Source: Aquisalimonas sp. (GTDB lineage Bacteria; Pseudomonadota; Gammaproteobacteria; Nitrococcales; Aquisalimonadaceae). Taken from it: DNA of 18,191 bases. The stretch lies in the NCBI GenBank assembly GCA_007127625.1, contig SKYZ01000250.1:1-18191 (forward strand). The letters run 5' to 3'. The translations under genes and the position numbers were made by a program. The number at the start of each line of letters is the position of its first letter. Positions within the stretch are counted from its first letter, which is position 1. Below are positions 17,148 through 18,191 of the stretch, piece by piece. The notes under the pieces were generated by a model. The model saw only the letters and a program-made list of their open reading frames with translations, searched no databases and was not told the origin of the DNA.

Positions 17148-17906
17148 TCAGGATCCAGTGGAATCCGTCTCTTCTTCCGGCTCCTGCACGCCGTACCACC
17201 TGGACAGCCACAGTCCCAGTTCGAATAGCAGCCAGACGGGGATGGCCAGCATGACCTGGGAGATGATGTCCGGCGGCGTCAGCAGCATGCCGCCGGCGAA
17301 GGCGGCGACGATCACGTAGGGCCGCTTGGACGCCAGATTCGCACGCGTGGTGGCACCCGTACGGATCATCAGCATGGTGGCGATGGGCACCTCGAAGGCG
17401 AGACCGAAGACCACCAGCATGGTCAGCACGAAGCTCAGGTACTCGCTGATATCCGGCTGGTAGCTGACCCCCAGAGGCGCCACACCGGCGAAGAATGGGA
17501 ACACCAGCGGCAACACCACGAAGTAGGCGAACAGAGCGCCGAAGTAGAACAGCAGGGTGCTGGAGATCATCAGCGGCCACACCAGCGAGCGCTCGTGCCG
17601 GTACAGGCCCGGCGCCACGAATGCCCACAGCTGGTAGAGAATGAACGGCATGGCCACGAACAGTGCCGCCACCAGCGAGAGCTTCATGGGGATCAGAAAC
17701 GGCGAGGCCACCTGGATGGCCAGCAGTTCGCCGTCGGGCAGCACCCGGCGCAGGGGTGTCGCCACGAACGTGAACAGGTGGTTGTAGAACGGATAGATGC
17801 ACAGGAAGGCAACCAGAATGGCCGCCAGGGCCCGCATCAGGCGCGTACGCAGTTCCAGCAGATGACTGAGGAACGGGCGATCCTCGTCGAACTCAGGTAT
17901 TGCCAT
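17148..17906 (-). CDS. tatC: twin-arginine translocase subunit TatC
   Basis: TatC is the inner-membrane receptor for twin-arginine signal peptides and, with TatB, recruits TatA to export folded proteins. The 252 residues hold six membrane helices, roughly at 24-42, 72-95, 108-135, 155-178, 195-210 and 215-235. Conserved residues are the cytosolic Glu18 and Arg20 of FLSHLLELRTRL, Glu105 in APGLYRHER, Glu172 in FGLAFEVPI and Asp213 in LTPPDIIS. These match E. coli Glu15, Arg17, Glu103, Glu170 and Asp211 with a small offset. The C-terminal tail is acidic (EPEEETDSTGS). Its ATG overlaps the end of tatB by 14 bases, as expected for a coupled tatABC operon whose first genes lie beyond the window. 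Confidence 0.96.
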   Translation of the reverse strand: MAIPEFDEDRPFLSHLLELRTRLMRALAAILVAFLCIYPFYNHLFTFVATPLRRVLPDGELLAIQVASPFLIPMKLSLVAALFVAMPFILYQLWAFVAPGLYRHERSLVWPLMISSTLLFYFGALFAYFVVLPLVFPFFAGVAPLGVSYQPDISEYLSFVLTMLVVFGLAFEVPIATMLMIRTGATTRANLASKRPYVIVAAFAGGMLLTPPDIISQVMLAIPVWLLFELGLWLSRWYGVQEPEEETDSTGS

Positions 17907-18191
17907 CGTCGCCCTGCCTGCGTTCGCCGTCCTTCTTCACCCCGTCGGTCTCCGCCACCACGGGCGCGTCGTCGTCGGCGATGGAGCGGGGCGCATTGCC
18001 GGTCGCTGTACCGGTGGAGTCAGCACCAGACTTGCCCTGACGCCGTGATGACGTCGCGCCACTGCCGCCCGACTTGCCCTCCACATCCTTCATGACATCC
18101 TCGTCGAGCCCGACGTCGAGATCCTTGCGGAAGTCACGCTCCGCCTGCTTGAGCTCGTCGAGGCGCGCTTCCCGCTCGATATCGCGGCGCA
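17893..18191 (-). CDS. tatB: Sec-independent translocase protein TatB (C-terminal part)
   Basis: About 98 C-terminal residues are visible; the start lies beyond the right edge of the window. The partial product begins RRDIEREARLDELKQAERDF, the amphipathic cytosolic helix typical of TatB. It then runs through a polar, low-complexity tail rich in Gly, Ser, Asp and Lys, ending GDDGNT. The N-terminal membrane anchor cannot be seen. The call rests on the helix and on the 14-base overlap with tatC, the standard tatB-tatC arrangement. TatB tails vary greatly in length and sequence, so the unusual tail is not a concern. TatA is the less likely alternative because TatB normally precedes TatC directly in gammaproteobacteria. 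Confidence 0.82.
   Translation of the reverse strand, partial: RRDIEREARLDELKQAERDFRKDLDVGLDEDVMKDVEGKSGGSGATSSRRQGKSGADSTGTATGNAPRSIADDDAPVVAETDGVKKDGERRQGDDGNT

Overview
The window is GC-rich (roughly two-thirds G+C by eye) gammaproteobacterial chromosome. The protein families, the gene orders (acuI-prpB-prpC-acnD-prpF-prpD, sucA-sucB-lpd, tatB-tatC) and the acidic linkers suggest a halophilic or marine lineage near Ectothiorhodospiraceae/Halomonas. That placement is inference; no rRNA or other taxonomic marker is present.

Layout. Positions 1-177 hold no gene I can support, but carry a compact hairpin and a REP-like palindrome just past the end of the prp operon. From 178 to 8929, all on the minus strand, lies a six-gene propionate operon. 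In transcription order it is acuI (acryloyl-CoA reductase), prpB, prpC, a 270-base gap with a dispersed inverted repeat, acnD, prpF and prpD. From 9160 to 14909, also minus, is the 2-oxoglutarate dehydrogenase operon sucA (E1), sucB (E2), lpd (E3). A 432-base divergent region (14910-15341) holds several inverted repeats and separates sucA from a plus-strand gene (15342-17123) for a 593-residue protein with a PilZ-like C-terminal region. Convergent to that gene is the end of a tat operon: tatC (17148-17906) and the C-terminal part of tatB, cut by the window edge.

How the genes work together. AcuI reduces acryloyl-CoA to propionyl-CoA. PrpC condenses propionyl-CoA with oxaloacetate. PrpD, or the AcnD/PrpF pair, takes 2-methylcitrate to 2-methylisocitrate, and PrpB splits that into pyruvate and succinate. 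SucAB-Lpd oxidises 2-oxoglutarate to succinyl-CoA, so both operons feed the C4 half of the TCA cycle. TatBC is the twin-arginine export machinery and is unrelated in function.

No CRISPR array, transposase, tRNA, rRNA or prophage gene was seen. The unusual content lies in the non-coding DNA (repeats and strong intercistronic hairpins), in the 1-base coupling of acuI to prpB, in the co-presence of PrpD and AcnD/PrpF, and in the uncharacterised PilZ-like protein. I did not find a convincing new multi-gene system.
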